Of a stretch of DNA of 64,000 nt, positions 33,104 to 40,666 are shown in pieces (the first letter of the stretch is position 1; each line of letters starts with the position of its first letter). Below the pieces are notes generated by a model. The model was given only the letters and a program-made list of their open reading frames with translations. It searched no databases and had not been told where the DNA came from. Source of the DNA: Streptomyces sp. HmicA12 (lineage in GTDB: Bacteria > Actinomycetota > Actinomycetes > Streptomycetales > Streptomycetaceae); contig NZ_KB891818.1 of assembly GCF_000373565.1 (NCBI RefSeq), forward strand, positions 1-64,000, in the 5' to 3' direction. The translations under genes were made by a program, and so were the position numbers.

Positions 33104-34773
33104 GCGACACCGTCGAGGGATCGATCTACGCGGCGCAGCCCTGGCTCGGCGTCCTCAACGACGTACAGAAGGCCCCCGTCACCCCGGCCGCCTCCGTCGT
33201 CCACGCCTTCGCCGACGCGGTGCGCCGCGCCCCCGACACCACGGCCCTCGCCTACTTCGACGGCCGCCTGACCTACGCCGAGGTGGACGCCCTGTCCGAC
33301 TCGGTGGCCGGGCACCTCGCCGACCGCGGCCTGGCCCGCGGCGACCGCGTCGCGATCATGCTGCAGAACTCGCCGCACTTCGTGCTCGCCCTGCTCGGCG
33401 CGTTCAAGGCGGGCGCGGTCGTGGTCCCGGTCAACCCGATGTACAAGTCGGGCGAGGTCGGGCACGTCCTGCACGACGCCGAGGTCACCGGGCTCGTCTG
33501 CACCGACCGGGCCTGGGAGGCGTACCTGCGCGAGACCGCCGCCGACTCACCCGTACGCATCGTGCTCACCGCCTGCGAACTCGACCTCCAGACGCGGAAC
33601 GACGAGCGGGTCCTGAACTTCGCGCGCGTCACCCCGGCCGCGACGGACGCCGACGACCTCGTCACCGTGGCCCGCGCGGGACACAAGGCGCCCGCCGACC
33701 GGGACCTGACCGGCGACGACATCGCGCTGATCAGCTACACCTCCGGCACCAGCGGCACGCCCAAGGGCGCCACGAACCTGCACCGCAACATCACGTACAA
33801 CGCCGAGCGCCAGCGCACCGGCCTCGGGCTCCCCGAGGGCGCCACGTACTTCGCGCTCGCGCCGCTCTTCCACATCACCGGCATGGTGTGCGAGCTGGTG
33901 GCGTCCTTCACCAACGCCGGCACCCTCGCCCTTGCCTACCGCTTCGAGCCGGGCGTCGTCCTCGACGCGTTCGCCGAGCACCGGCCCGCGTACACCGTCG
34001 GCCCCTCCACGGCCTTCATGGCGCTCGGCGCGCAGCCGCAGGCGACCCGCGAGCACTTCGCCTCCTTCGTCTCGATCTCCTCGGGCGGCGCGCCGGTGCC
34101 GCCCGCGCTCGTGGAGAAGTTCCGGGACGCGTTCGGCCCGTACATCCACAACGGCTACGGCCTCACCGAGTGCACCGCGCCCTGCGCCTCCGTGCCGCCG
34201 GGCATCGAGGCGCCGGTGGACCCGGTGTCGGGCACCCTCGCGGTCGGCGTGCCGGGGCCCGACTCGGTCGTCCGGATCGTCGACGACCTCGGCGCCGAGG
34301 TGCCCTTCGGGGAGCAGGGCGAGATCGCGGTGCGCGGCCCGCAGGTCGTGACCGGGTACTGGCGCCGCCCCGAGGCGACCGAGGAGGCCTTCCCCGACGG
34401 GGAGTTGCGCACCGGCGACATCGGCTTCATGGACGCGAACGGCTGGCTGTACGTCGTCGACCGCAAGAAGGACATGATCAACGCGTCCGGCTTCAAGGTC
34501 TGGCCGCGCGAGGTCGAGGACGTCCTCTACACGCACCCCGCGGTGCGCGAGGCGGCCGTCGTCGGCATCCCCGACCCGTACCGCGGCGAGAGCGTGAAGG
34601 CGTACGTCAGCCTGCGGCCGGGCGCCGACGCGACCCCCAGCGAGCTGGCCGCCCACTGCAAGGAACGCCTGGCCGCGTACAAGTATCCGCGCGAGGTGGA
34701 GGTCCTGGGCGAGCTGCCCAAGACGGCGAGTGGGAAGATCCTCCGGCGGGAACTGCGTTCCCCTCAGGTATGA
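33100..34773 (+). CDS. Acyl-CoA synthetase / AMP-dependent ligase (557 aa)
   Basis: ANL-superfamily enzyme that activates a carboxylic acid to its CoA thioester with ATP. The P-loop-like motif is YTSGTSGTPKGATN at residue 213, followed by NGYGLTECTAP, GELRTGDIGFMDANGWLYVVDRKKDMI (hinge region) and C-terminal PKTASGKILRRELR with the catalytic Lys. The length is normal for medium/long-chain ligases. GTG 33100 overlaps the upstream stop (GTGA) and its own TGA overlaps the ATG of the TetR gene (ATGA), so all three are translationally coupled. Confidence 0.93.
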   Translation: MSDTVEGSIYAAQPWLGVLNDVQKAPVTPAASVVHAFADAVRRAPDTTALAYFDGRLTYAEVDALSDSVAGHLADRGLARGDRVAIMLQNSPHFVLALLGAFKAGAVVVPVNPMYKSGEVGHVLHDAEVTGLVCTDRAWEAYLRETAADSPVRIVLTACELDLQTRNDERVLNFARVTPAATDADDLVTVARAGHKAPADRDLTGDDIALISYTSGTSGTPKGATNLHRNITYNAERQRTGLGLPEGATYFALAPLFHITGMVCELVASFTNAGTLALAYRFEPGVVLDAFAEHRPAYTVGPSTAFMALGAQPQATREHFASFVSISSGGAPVPPALVEKFRDAFGPYIHNGYGLTECTAPCASVPPGIEAPVDPVSGTLAVGVPGPDSVVRIVDDLGAEVPFGEQGEIAVRGPQVVTGYWRRPEATEEAFPDGELRTGDIGFMDANGWLYVVDRKKDMINASGFKVWPREVEDVLYTHPAVREAAVVGIPDPYRGESVKAYVSLRPGADATPSELAAHCKERLAAYKYPREVEVLGELPKTASGKILRRELRSPQV

Positions 34774-35402
34774 GCGACAGGGACAAGGAAAGGCAGGTGG
34801 CGGCAGTGCCCAGGACGACGACGGACGGCGACAGCACGCCCGTTCCGCAGCGCCTCCTCGCGGCCGCCACCCGGCTGTTCGCCGAGCGGGGCTACGACCG
34901 TACGTCGGTGCAGGAGATCGTGGAGGCTGCGGGCGTCACCAAGGGCGCCCTCTACCACTACTTCGGCTCCAAGGACGATCTGCTGCACGAGGTGTACGCG
35001 CGACTGCTCCGCCTCCAGCAGGAGCGGCTCGACGCGTACGCGGACCGGGACGAGCCGATCGAGCAGCGGCTGCGCGAGGCGGCGGCGGACGTGGTCGTCA
35101 CGACGATCGACAACCTCGACGACGCGGCGATCTTCTTCCGCTCCATGCACCACCTCAGCCCCGAGAAGAACAAGCAGGTACGGGCCGAGCGGCGCCGCTA
35201 CCACGAGCGGTTCCGGGCGCTGATCGAGGAGGGCCAGAAGGCCGGGGTCTTCTCCACGGTGACCTCCGCCGACCTGGTCGTGGACTACCACTTCGGCTCG
35301 ATCCACCACCTCTCGACCTGGTACCGGCCCGACGGCCCGCTCACCCCGCAGCAACTCGCCGACCAGCTCGCGGACCTGCTGCTGCGGGCGCTGCGTCCGT
35401 AG
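34770..35402 (+). CDS. TetR-family repressor of the acyl-CoA ligase operon (210 aa)
   Basis: HTH at about 28-75: QRLLAAATRLFAERGYDRTS, then VQEIVEAAGVTKGALYHYFGSKDDLLHEV. The C-terminal domain includes FFRSMHHLSPEKNKQVRAERRRYHERFRALI, of a type seen in regulators of acyl-CoA genes. It is last gene of the SDR-ligase-tetR operon, an autoregulatory arrangement. The palindrome upstream of the operon recurs before the kinase/dehydrogenase operon at 40121-40140, so this protein probably controls both. The last 62 bases overlap the convergent LysR gene. Confidence 0.88.
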   Translation: MSDRDKERQVAAVPRTTTDGDSTPVPQRLLAAATRLFAERGYDRTSVQEIVEAAGVTKGALYHYFGSKDDLLHEVYARLLRLQQERLDAYADRDEPIEQRLREAAADVVVTTIDNLDDAAIFFRSMHHLSPEKNKQVRAERRRYHERFRALIEEGQKAGVFSTVTSADLVVDYHFGSIHHLSTWYRPDGPLTPQQLADQLADLLLRALRP

Positions 35403-36279
35403 ACCTGCCGAGCCTGCCGAGCCGGTCCAGCAGCGCCTCGGCCGCCGGATTGCGCGGCCGGGGTGCCCGCCCCGCGAGCACCACGGCCCGCCCCGGCTCC
35501 GGCTGCCGGATGCGCACGCACGGCAGCCCGGCCGCCTCACCGATCCGCCGCGGCACGATCGCCACGCCGATCCCGGCCCGCACGAGATCCACGAGCAGCC
35601 CGATCTGCGTCACGTCGCAGGTGATGCGGCGTTCGAGCCCGCAGTGCGCGGCCAGCCTGCGCACGGCGGTCTCCAGGCCCGTACCGGCCCGGAAGTCGAC
35701 GAACGGCTCGTCCGCGAGATCCTTGATGAGCGTGCGTCCCGCCGTGGCCAGCGGATGCCCGGGCGCGGTGACCAGCACGAGCTCCTCCCGCCAGGTACCG
35801 AACACGGCCAGCCCGTCCGGGAGTTGCCGTGCGTCGGGCGCGAGGAACGCGAGATCCAGCTCGCCCGCCCGCAGCCCCTCGATCAGCTCGGCCACCGGCG
35901 CCTCCCGCACCGACACCTGGATACCGGGCAGCTCCCGGTGGAACGCGGCGAGTTCGGCCGCCAGGTCCACACAGGTCAGCGTCTGGATGGTGCCGATGGC
36001 CACGCGTCCCGTGCCCAGCCCGGACACCCGCGCCACGGCCTCCTTCGCCGCGGCGGCCCCGGCGAGCAGCTGCCGCGCCTGCGGCAGCAGGGCCCGGCCC
36101 GCCTCGGTGAGCACGACCCGGCGGCCCGTCCGGTCGAACAGCTCCGCGCCCAGCTCCCGCTCCAGGTTCCTGACGGAGGTGCTGAGCGCGGACTGCACGA
36201 TGAGTTCGGCGCGGGCCGCCGCGGTGAAACCGCCCTCGTTCACGACCGCCACGAAGTGGCGCAGCTGACGTATCTCCAC
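35341..36279 (-). CDS. LysR-family transcriptional regulator (312 aa)
   Basis: The N-terminal LysR HTH is textbook: MEIRQLRHFVAVVNEGGFTA, AARAELIVQSALSTSVRNLE, RELGAELFDRTGRRVVLTEAG. The substrate domain starts near residue 92 (GRVAIGTIQTLTCVDLAAEL) and includes GLRAGELDLAFLAPD and the IGVAIVPRRIGEA segment. The C-terminal 30 residues are Ala/Gly/Arg-rich. LysR proteins usually regulate a divergent gene, but the 370 bases to the next sure gene hold only doubtful short frames. Its end overlaps the TetR gene tail to tail. Confidence 0.9.
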   Translation of the reverse strand: MEIRQLRHFVAVVNEGGFTAAARAELIVQSALSTSVRNLERELGAELFDRTGRRVVLTEAGRALLPQARQLLAGAAAAKEAVARVSGLGTGRVAIGTIQTLTCVDLAAELAAFHRELPGIQVSVREAPVAELIEGLRAGELDLAFLAPDARQLPDGLAVFGTWREELVLVTAPGHPLATAGRTLIKDLADEPFVDFRAGTGLETAVRRLAAHCGLERRITCDVTQIGLLVDLVRAGIGVAIVPRRIGEAAGLPCVRIRQPEPGRAVVLAGRAPRPRNPAAEALLDRLGRLGRSTDAAPAAAGPRAGRRVAAG

Positions 36280-36354
36280 CCATCGATTCTATGGATGGGA
36301 CCGAGCGAAACGATCTGTTGGACGGGGGAGTCGGACCCCGGGAGTGTGGTGGAC

Positions 36355-36501
36355 ATGGACCACGTACCCGTCCTTTGGACCACTTCCTACGCCCCGCGCG
36401 TCCCGGCCGCCGTCCGCGCCCTGTCCCGTCAACTCCTGCGCGTGCGCTGCTTCTTGCGCAGGGTGGCGCTGATGGACCACGTGGGCGGCGGCGGTTACTG
36501 A
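36355..36501 (+). CDS. Possible small protein divergent from the LysR gene (48 aa)
   Basis: ATG 36355 is preceded by GGGAG at a suitable distance and opens a 48-codon frame. The product is basic: MDHVPVLWTTSYAPRVPAAV, then an Arg-rich LLRVRCFLRRVALMDHV ending in GGGGY. I recognise no family. Its position opposite a LysR gene is where a regulated gene would be, and a short leader peptide is another option. The frame could also be chance, as GC-rich DNA has many open frames. Confidence 0.3.
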   Translation: MDHVPVLWTTSYAPRVPAAVRALSRQLLRVRCFLRRVALMDHVGGGGY

Positions 36502-36620
36502 GCCGGGCTCCCGCCGAGCCGCGCCGTCGGCACCCTGGACGTCTCGCGCAGACCCCAGGCGCACAGGGCGAGGACGGCGCAGGCCGCGGCCGCCGGGAAC
36601 TGCTCGATCACGCTAGGAAG

Positions 36621-36634
36621 GTACAACGTTCTAT
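36621..36634. promoter_or_regulatory. Possible LacI-type operator
   Basis: GTACAACGTTCTAT contains the self-complementary core AACGTT (36625-36630), with the central CG step typical of LacI-family sites. It lies 17 bases before the LacI-type gene, consistent with autoregulation. Confidence 0.4.
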
Positions 36635-36646
36635 GCAATCCCCGTC

Positions 36647-37687
36647 ATGGAGCGGAGTTCAGGAACAGGGCGGGCGGCACGGGACCGGGGCGTGACCGTC
36701 AAGGACGTGGCGCGCAGGGCCGGCGTCTCGATCACGGCCGTCTCGCACGCGCTGAACGGCAAGGGCACGCTGAGTGCCGCGACCCGTGAGCACATCCGGG
36801 CCGTCGCCGACGCGATGGGGTACGAGGCCGACGCGCTCGCCCGGGGCCTGCGCCGCTCCACGATGGGCGCGGTGGGCCTGCTGCTGCGCTCGCTCGACGC
36901 GCTCGGCGACTACACCCCGGCGGGCGTGGACGTCTTCGAGAAGTTCGTCGGCGCGGCCGCCTCGCAGGCCCTGGCCCGCGGCCTGAGCCTGATGCTGGTC
37001 CCCGATCTGACCCGCGCGCCGGTGCCGCCGCCGGCGTTCTCCATGGACGGGTACATCGTGACGAACCCGCACGTCGACGATCCGGTGGTGGCCCTCCTGG
37101 AGAAGCGCTCCATCCCGTACGTCACCTACGGTCGCGCACCGGGCCGCCCGGACTTCCCGTACTGGGCCTGCGAGGACGACACGGCCTCCGCCCAACAGGT
37201 CCTCGCCCACCTGGAGACCGCGGGTGCCCGCGAGATCGTCCTCGTACAGGGCACGGACCCGAACTCCTGGAACCTCGTCCACGAGGACGTCTACCGGGCC
37301 TGGTGCGCCCGACGCGCCACCACCCCGCGCCTCTACGAACTGGCCGAGGGCGCGGGCGTGGAGGGCGGGGTGGAGCTGGCGGCCCGGATCGCCGCCGACG
37401 GCGTACCGGACGCGGTGTTCTGCCTCACCGGCCGGCACGCGGCGGGCGTGCAGCGAGGCCTTCGGGCCTGCGGAGTCGACGTCCCCGGCCGCACGCTCGT
37501 GGCCACGGCCTCCGACTCCGAACACGCCCGCGGCGCCCAACCGGCCATCTCCGCCGTGGTGTTGAACCCGGTGGACAGTGCGGCGGCACTGCTGGACATC
37601 CTGCAGGGGCTGATCGCGGGGGAGCGCCCCGAGGCCCCGCGCGTGACCAAGTCCCTTTTCAGGGTGCGGGAATCGACGAGGCGGTGA
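36647..37687 (+). CDS. LacI-family transcriptional regulator (346 aa)
   Basis: The HTH is VTVKDVARRAGVSITAVSHALNGKGTLSAAT, followed by the hinge region. Its Leu-plus-Arg motif (LARGLRRSTMGAVGLLLRSL) replaces the more common LA..LR..T. The periplasmic-binding-like effector domain follows (MDGYIVTNPHVDDPVVALLEK, REIVLVQGTDPNSWNLVHEDVY, PDAVFCLTGRHAAGVQRGLR). No sugar gene is adjacent, so its targets are distant or it acts on itself. ATG 36647 gives 15 residues before the HTH; GTG 36692 is an alternative closer to the usual LacI N-terminus. Confidence 0.88.
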   Translation: MERSSGTGRAARDRGVTVKDVARRAGVSITAVSHALNGKGTLSAATREHIRAVADAMGYEADALARGLRRSTMGAVGLLLRSLDALGDYTPAGVDVFEKFVGAAASQALARGLSLMLVPDLTRAPVPPPAFSMDGYIVTNPHVDDPVVALLEKRSIPYVTYGRAPGRPDFPYWACEDDTASAQQVLAHLETAGAREIVLVQGTDPNSWNLVHEDVYRAWCARRATTPRLYELAEGAGVEGGVELAARIAADGVPDAVFCLTGRHAAGVQRGLRACGVDVPGRTLVATASDSEHARGAQPAISAVVLNPVDSAAALLDILQGLIAGERPEAPRVTKSLFRVRESTRR

Positions 37688-37700
37688 GGAGATGGGGAAG

Positions 37701-37790
37701 GCTGCGCGCAGCGCACGCCTTCAGGGGCGCGGGGCTGTGTCGATCAGCGGCTCCGCCGCGGGGCGCGACCAGCCGCAGATCACCCGCACC
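37701..37790. repeat. Dispersed repeat, copy B
   Basis: GCTGCGCGCAGCGCACGCC, then TTCAGGGGCGCGGGG, is nearly the same as 10396-10427 of copy A. The following GGGGCGCGACCAGCCGCAG is shared in part with copy D. It fills the 114-base gap between the convergent LacI and acyl-CoA dehydrogenase genes and may also work as a terminator. Confidence 0.65.
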
Positions 37791-37801
37791 CGGCGACGTA
37801 C

Positions 37802-39016
37802 CTACGCGAACCGCTTCAACTCCCGCCGAGCCAGCGACCGCTGGTGCACCTCGTCGGGCCCGTCGGCCAGACGCAGCGTCCGCGCGCCTGCCCACAGCTC
37901 CGCCAGCGGGTAGTCCTGCGACACCCCGCCGGCCCCGTGCAGCTGCACCGCCTTGTCGATGATGTCGACGACGGTCCGCGGCGTCGCGATCTTGATGGCC
38001 TGGATCTCGGTGTGCGCGCCCCGGTTGCCGACGGTGTCCATCAGCCACGCGGTCTTGAGGACGAGCAGCCGCAGCTGCTCGACGGCCACCCGCGCGTCGG
38101 CGATCCACTCCTGGACGACCCCCTGCTGGGCCAGCGGCTTGCCGAACGCCGTGCGGGAGACGGCGCGTTGGCACATCAGGTCGATGGCCCGCTCGGCCAT
38201 GCCGATGAGTCGCATGCAGTGGTGGATGCGGCCGGGGCCGAGCCGCGCCTGGGCGATCCCGAAGCCGCCGCCCGCCTCGCCGATCAGGTTGCCGGCCGGG
38301 ACCCGGACGTGGTCGAAGACGACCTCGGCGTGCCCGCCGTGCCAGTGGTCCTCGAACCCGTACACGGTCATCGCCCGCCGCACTTCCAGGCCGGGGGTGT
38401 CGCGCGGAACGAGCACCATCGACTGCTGCCGGCGGAGGTCGGGCCCGTCCGGGTCGGTCTTGCCCATCACGATGAAGATCTTGCAGTTCGGGTTCATCGC
38501 GCCGGAGATGTAGAACTTCTTGCCGGTGATGACGTAGTCGTCGCCGTCACGCTCGATGAGCGTCGTGATGTTCGTGGCGTCCGACGAGGCGACCTCGGGC
38601 TCGGTCATCGCGAACGCCGAGCGGATCTCCCCGGCGAGCAGCGGCTCCAGCCACTGCTTCTTCTGCGCGTCGTCACCGAACTGGGCGAGCACCTCCATGT
38701 TCCCGGTGTCGGGCGCCGCGCAGTTCAGCGCGGTCGGCGCCAACTGCGGGCTGCGGCCGGTGATCTCGGCCAGCGGCGCGTACTGGAGGTTGGTGAGCCC
38801 GGCCCCGTGCTCGGCGTCCGGCAGGAACAGGTTCCACAGCCCCTGCCGGCGCGCCTCGGCCTTCAGCTCCTCGACCACGGCGGGGGTCTCCCACGGCGAG
38901 TCGAGGGCGGCGCGCTGCTCGGCGGCGACGGCCTCCGCCGGATGGACGTGCTCGTCCATGAAGGTGAGGAGCTTGTCCCGCAGCTCTTGGGTGCGGGCGT
39001 CGAATGCGAAGTCCAT
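37802..39016 (-). CDS. Acyl-CoA dehydrogenase, ACAD10/11-like (404 aa)
   Basis: FAD-dependent acyl-CoA dehydrogenase of the subgroup resembling the C-terminal half of mammalian ACAD10 and ACAD11. Visible motifs: AFAMTEPEVASSDATNITT, FYISGAMNPNCKIFIVMGK, QSMVLVPRDTPGLEVRR, LGPGRIHHCMRLIGMAERAI, RTAFGKPLAQQGVVQEWIADARV, KAVQLHGAGGVSQDYPL and a C-terminal ADGPDEVHQRSLARRELKRF. It lies 8 bases downstream of an APH-like phosphotransferase, the other half of the mammalian fusion, so the two should act in series. The operon promoter has the CATGCCGACC palindrome. Confidence 0.92.
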   Translation of the reverse strand: MDFAFDARTQELRDKLLTFMDEHVHPAEAVAAEQRAALDSPWETPAVVEELKAEARRQGLWNLFLPDAEHGAGLTNLQYAPLAEITGRSPQLAPTALNCAAPDTGNMEVLAQFGDDAQKKQWLEPLLAGEIRSAFAMTEPEVASSDATNITTLIERDGDDYVITGKKFYISGAMNPNCKIFIVMGKTDPDGPDLRRQQSMVLVPRDTPGLEVRRAMTVYGFEDHWHGGHAEVVFDHVRVPAGNLIGEAGGGFGIAQARLGPGRIHHCMRLIGMAERAIDLMCQRAVSRTAFGKPLAQQGVVQEWIADARVAVEQLRLLVLKTAWLMDTVGNRGAHTEIQAIKIATPRTVVDIIDKAVQLHGAGGVSQDYPLAELWAGARTLRLADGPDEVHQRSLARRELKRFA

Positions 39017-39024
39017 GGGTGCGA

Positions 39025-40062
39025 TCAGCCTTCCTGAGTGTCCTGGAGCGTGCTGAGGCCGCGCTCGATGAAGACCGGGACGAGTTCGCCGATCCGGTCG
39101 AACCCGGCGCCGACCGTCTGGCCGAGCGTGTAGCGGTAGTGGATGCCCTCGAGGATCACGGCGAGCTTGAACCAGGCGAACGCCGTGTACCAGGACACCG
39201 CGGAGACGTCGCGCCCCGAGCGCGCGGCGTACCGTTCGACGAGCTCGTCCGGCGTCGGGTGCCCGGCGGCCGAAGCGGTCGTGGAAATGGGGGAGTCGGG
39301 GAGTTCGAGGCGGGCGCTGTACATCACGAGCAGACCCAGGTCGGTCAGCGGATCGCCGAGCGTCGACATCTCCCAGTCGAGCACCGCCTTGATCCGGTCG
39401 ACACCGTCGGCGTCCTGGCGGACCAGCACGTTGTCGAGCCGGTAGTCACCGTGCACGATCGTCGGGGCGGGGGAGTCGGGCAGCGAACGCCCGAGGGCGG
39501 CGTGCAGCTCGTCGACACCGGCCAGTTCACGGTTGCGGGAGGCGTCCAACTGCTTTCCCCAGCGCCGCAGTTGACGGTCGAGGAAGCCCTCGGGGCGGCC
39601 GAAGTCGCCCAGCCCCACCGCGGCCGGATCCACGGCGTGCAGATCGACCAGCGTGTCCACGAGCCCGAGAACGGCGGCCCGGGTCCGCTCGGCCCCGAGC
39701 GGGGCGAGCTGGTCGGAGGTCCGGTACGGCGTGCCGTCCACGAACTCCATGACGTAGAACGGCGCCCCGACGACGCTGTCGTCCTCGCAGAGCAGCAGCG
39801 CCTCGGGCACCGGCACGGGCGTGTCGTGCAGGGCGGCGATCACCCGGTGCTCGCGCTTCATGTCGTGCGCGGTGGCCAGCACATGGCCGAGCGGCGGCCG
39901 CCGCACCACCCACTTCGACGTCCCGTCGCTCACCTCGTACGTCAGATTGGAGCGCCCGCCCTCGATGAGCCGCCCGGACAGCGGTCCGCCGACCAGACCG
40001 GGCCGCTCACGATCGAGGTGGGCGCGCAACTGGTCGAGGTCGAGACCTGGGGGGTGACTCAT
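39025..40062 (-). CDS. APH-like phosphotransferase (ACAD11 N-terminal homologue), 345 aa
   Basis: Kinase-like fold of the aminoglycoside phosphotransferase group. ATP-binding segments are GGRSNLTYEVSDGTSKWVVRRPP; the catalytic loop is IVHGDYRLDNVLVRQD (Asp near residue 206) and the metal-binding motif is VLDWEMSTLGDPLTDLG. It fits the group that pairs with acyl-CoA dehydrogenases, not antibiotic resistance enzymes. In ACAD10/11 this domain is linked to phosphorylation of a 4-hydroxyacyl-CoA, after which the dehydrogenase domain removes phosphate. The same chemistry is inferred here. First gene of a two-gene operon. Confidence 0.9.
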   Translation of the reverse strand: MSHPPGLDLDQLRAHLDRERPGLVGGPLSGRLIEGGRSNLTYEVSDGTSKWVVRRPPLGHVLATAHDMKREHRVIAALHDTPVPVPEALLLCEDDSVVGAPFYVMEFVDGTPYRTSDQLAPLGAERTRAAVLGLVDTLVDLHAVDPAAVGLGDFGRPEGFLDRQLRRWGKQLDASRNRELAGVDELHAALGRSLPDSPAPTIVHGDYRLDNVLVRQDADGVDRIKAVLDWEMSTLGDPLTDLGLLVMYSARLELPDSPISTTASAAGHPTPDELVERYAARSGRDVSAVSWYTAFAWFKLAVILEGIHYRYTLGQTVGAGFDRIGELVPVFIERGLSTLQDTQEG

Positions 40063-40120
40063 CGTGGTCCTCCGAGAATCCGGGCAATGTCTGGCCGACA
40101 GCGAACACGGTGCGTCTCAT

Positions 40121-40140
40121 CATGCCGACCAGTCGGTATG
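40121..40140. promoter_or_regulatory. Palindromic TetR operator of the kinase-dehydrogenase operon
   Basis: CATGCCGACCAGTCGGTATG is a 20-bp palindrome with 16 of 20 symmetric positions, centred 68 bases before the kinase start. Its complement shares CATACCGACTGGT with the site at 32279-32298. Confidence 0.72.
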
Positions 40141-40210
40141 CCGTCCAGTGGCTGACGGAAACGTGATCGTTCGCACGCCGCCTACGGTGCCCTGTCGCCC
40201 CGGGCGAGCG

Positions 40211-40241
40211 AAAGGGCCCGGCATCGCATGCCGGGCCCTTT
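40211..40241. terminator. Intrinsic terminator downstream of the His-rich gene
   Basis: A perfect 14-bp stem (AAAGGGCCCGGCAT, 40211-40224, and its complement 40228-40241) with a 3-base CGC loop and A/T ends. It lies 37 bases past the stop of the minus-strand His-rich gene. Confidence 0.8.
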
Positions 40242-40278
40242 CACGGGTCGCTCAGTCGCTCAGGGGGGAGGGGGAGGG

Positions 40279-40575
40279 TCAGTGATCGTCCCAGTGCCCG
40301 TCGTGCTCCGCGTGCCGGTGACCGTCGTGGACGTAGTCGACGTGGTCGCCGTGCGCGACCGACTCGTGCCCGCAGCCCTCGCCGTGCCGGTGCTCGTGAC
40401 CCGCGTGCGCGACATGTGTGCCGGGCTCGCACTCGTCCCAGTGGCCCTCGTGCTCGGCGTGCAGGTGGCCGTCGTGCGCGTAGTCGACGTGGTCGCCGTG
40501 CGGTACCGCACGGTGGCCGCAGGACGGGCCGTGGGCGTGCTCGTGAACGGGGTGCTCCTGATGGAGGACGGTCAT
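40279..40575 (-). CDS. Histidine-rich tandem-repeat metal-binding protein (98 aa)
   Basis: Of 98 residues, 27 are His and 3 are Cys. The protein consists of two similar units, about residues 13-49 and 60-98. Each has H-G-x-x-CGH, then HGDHVDY, then HDGHxHAEHxGHWD. Such a chain should bind zinc, nickel or copper; storage, buffering or delivery of metal are the likely roles, but no transporter is adjacent. There is no signal peptide. ATG 40575 is preferred because GAAGGTGAG precedes it; GTG 40584 is also open. It is divergent from the quinone oxidoreductase. Similar HGDHVDY proteins occur in other actinobacteria, to my recollection. Confidence 0.8.
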   Translation of the reverse strand: MTVLHQEHPVHEHAHGPSCGHRAVPHGDHVDYAHDGHLHAEHEGHWDECEPGTHVAHAGHEHRHGEGCGHESVAHGDHVDYVHDGHRHAEHDGHWDDH

Positions 40576-40666
40576 GGTGCTCACCTTCGGTGACGAACGT
40601 CGGGGCTTACCCTCGTCAGGCTAGTCCGTAATGCCGGAAAGATTGCGTTGTGGGACCCTCCAGCGC

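Noticed and set aside
36495..36611. 38-codon minus-strand frame as a real gene
   Set aside because: No ribosome site, it overlaps another doubtful frame, and it looks like the end of a lost transporter; reported only as a possible remnant.
39025..40062. Aminoglycoside resistance gene
   Set aside because: The APH fold is there, but the gene is paired with an acyl-CoA dehydrogenase, and the sequence is of the ACAD10/11 type, not a drug kinase.
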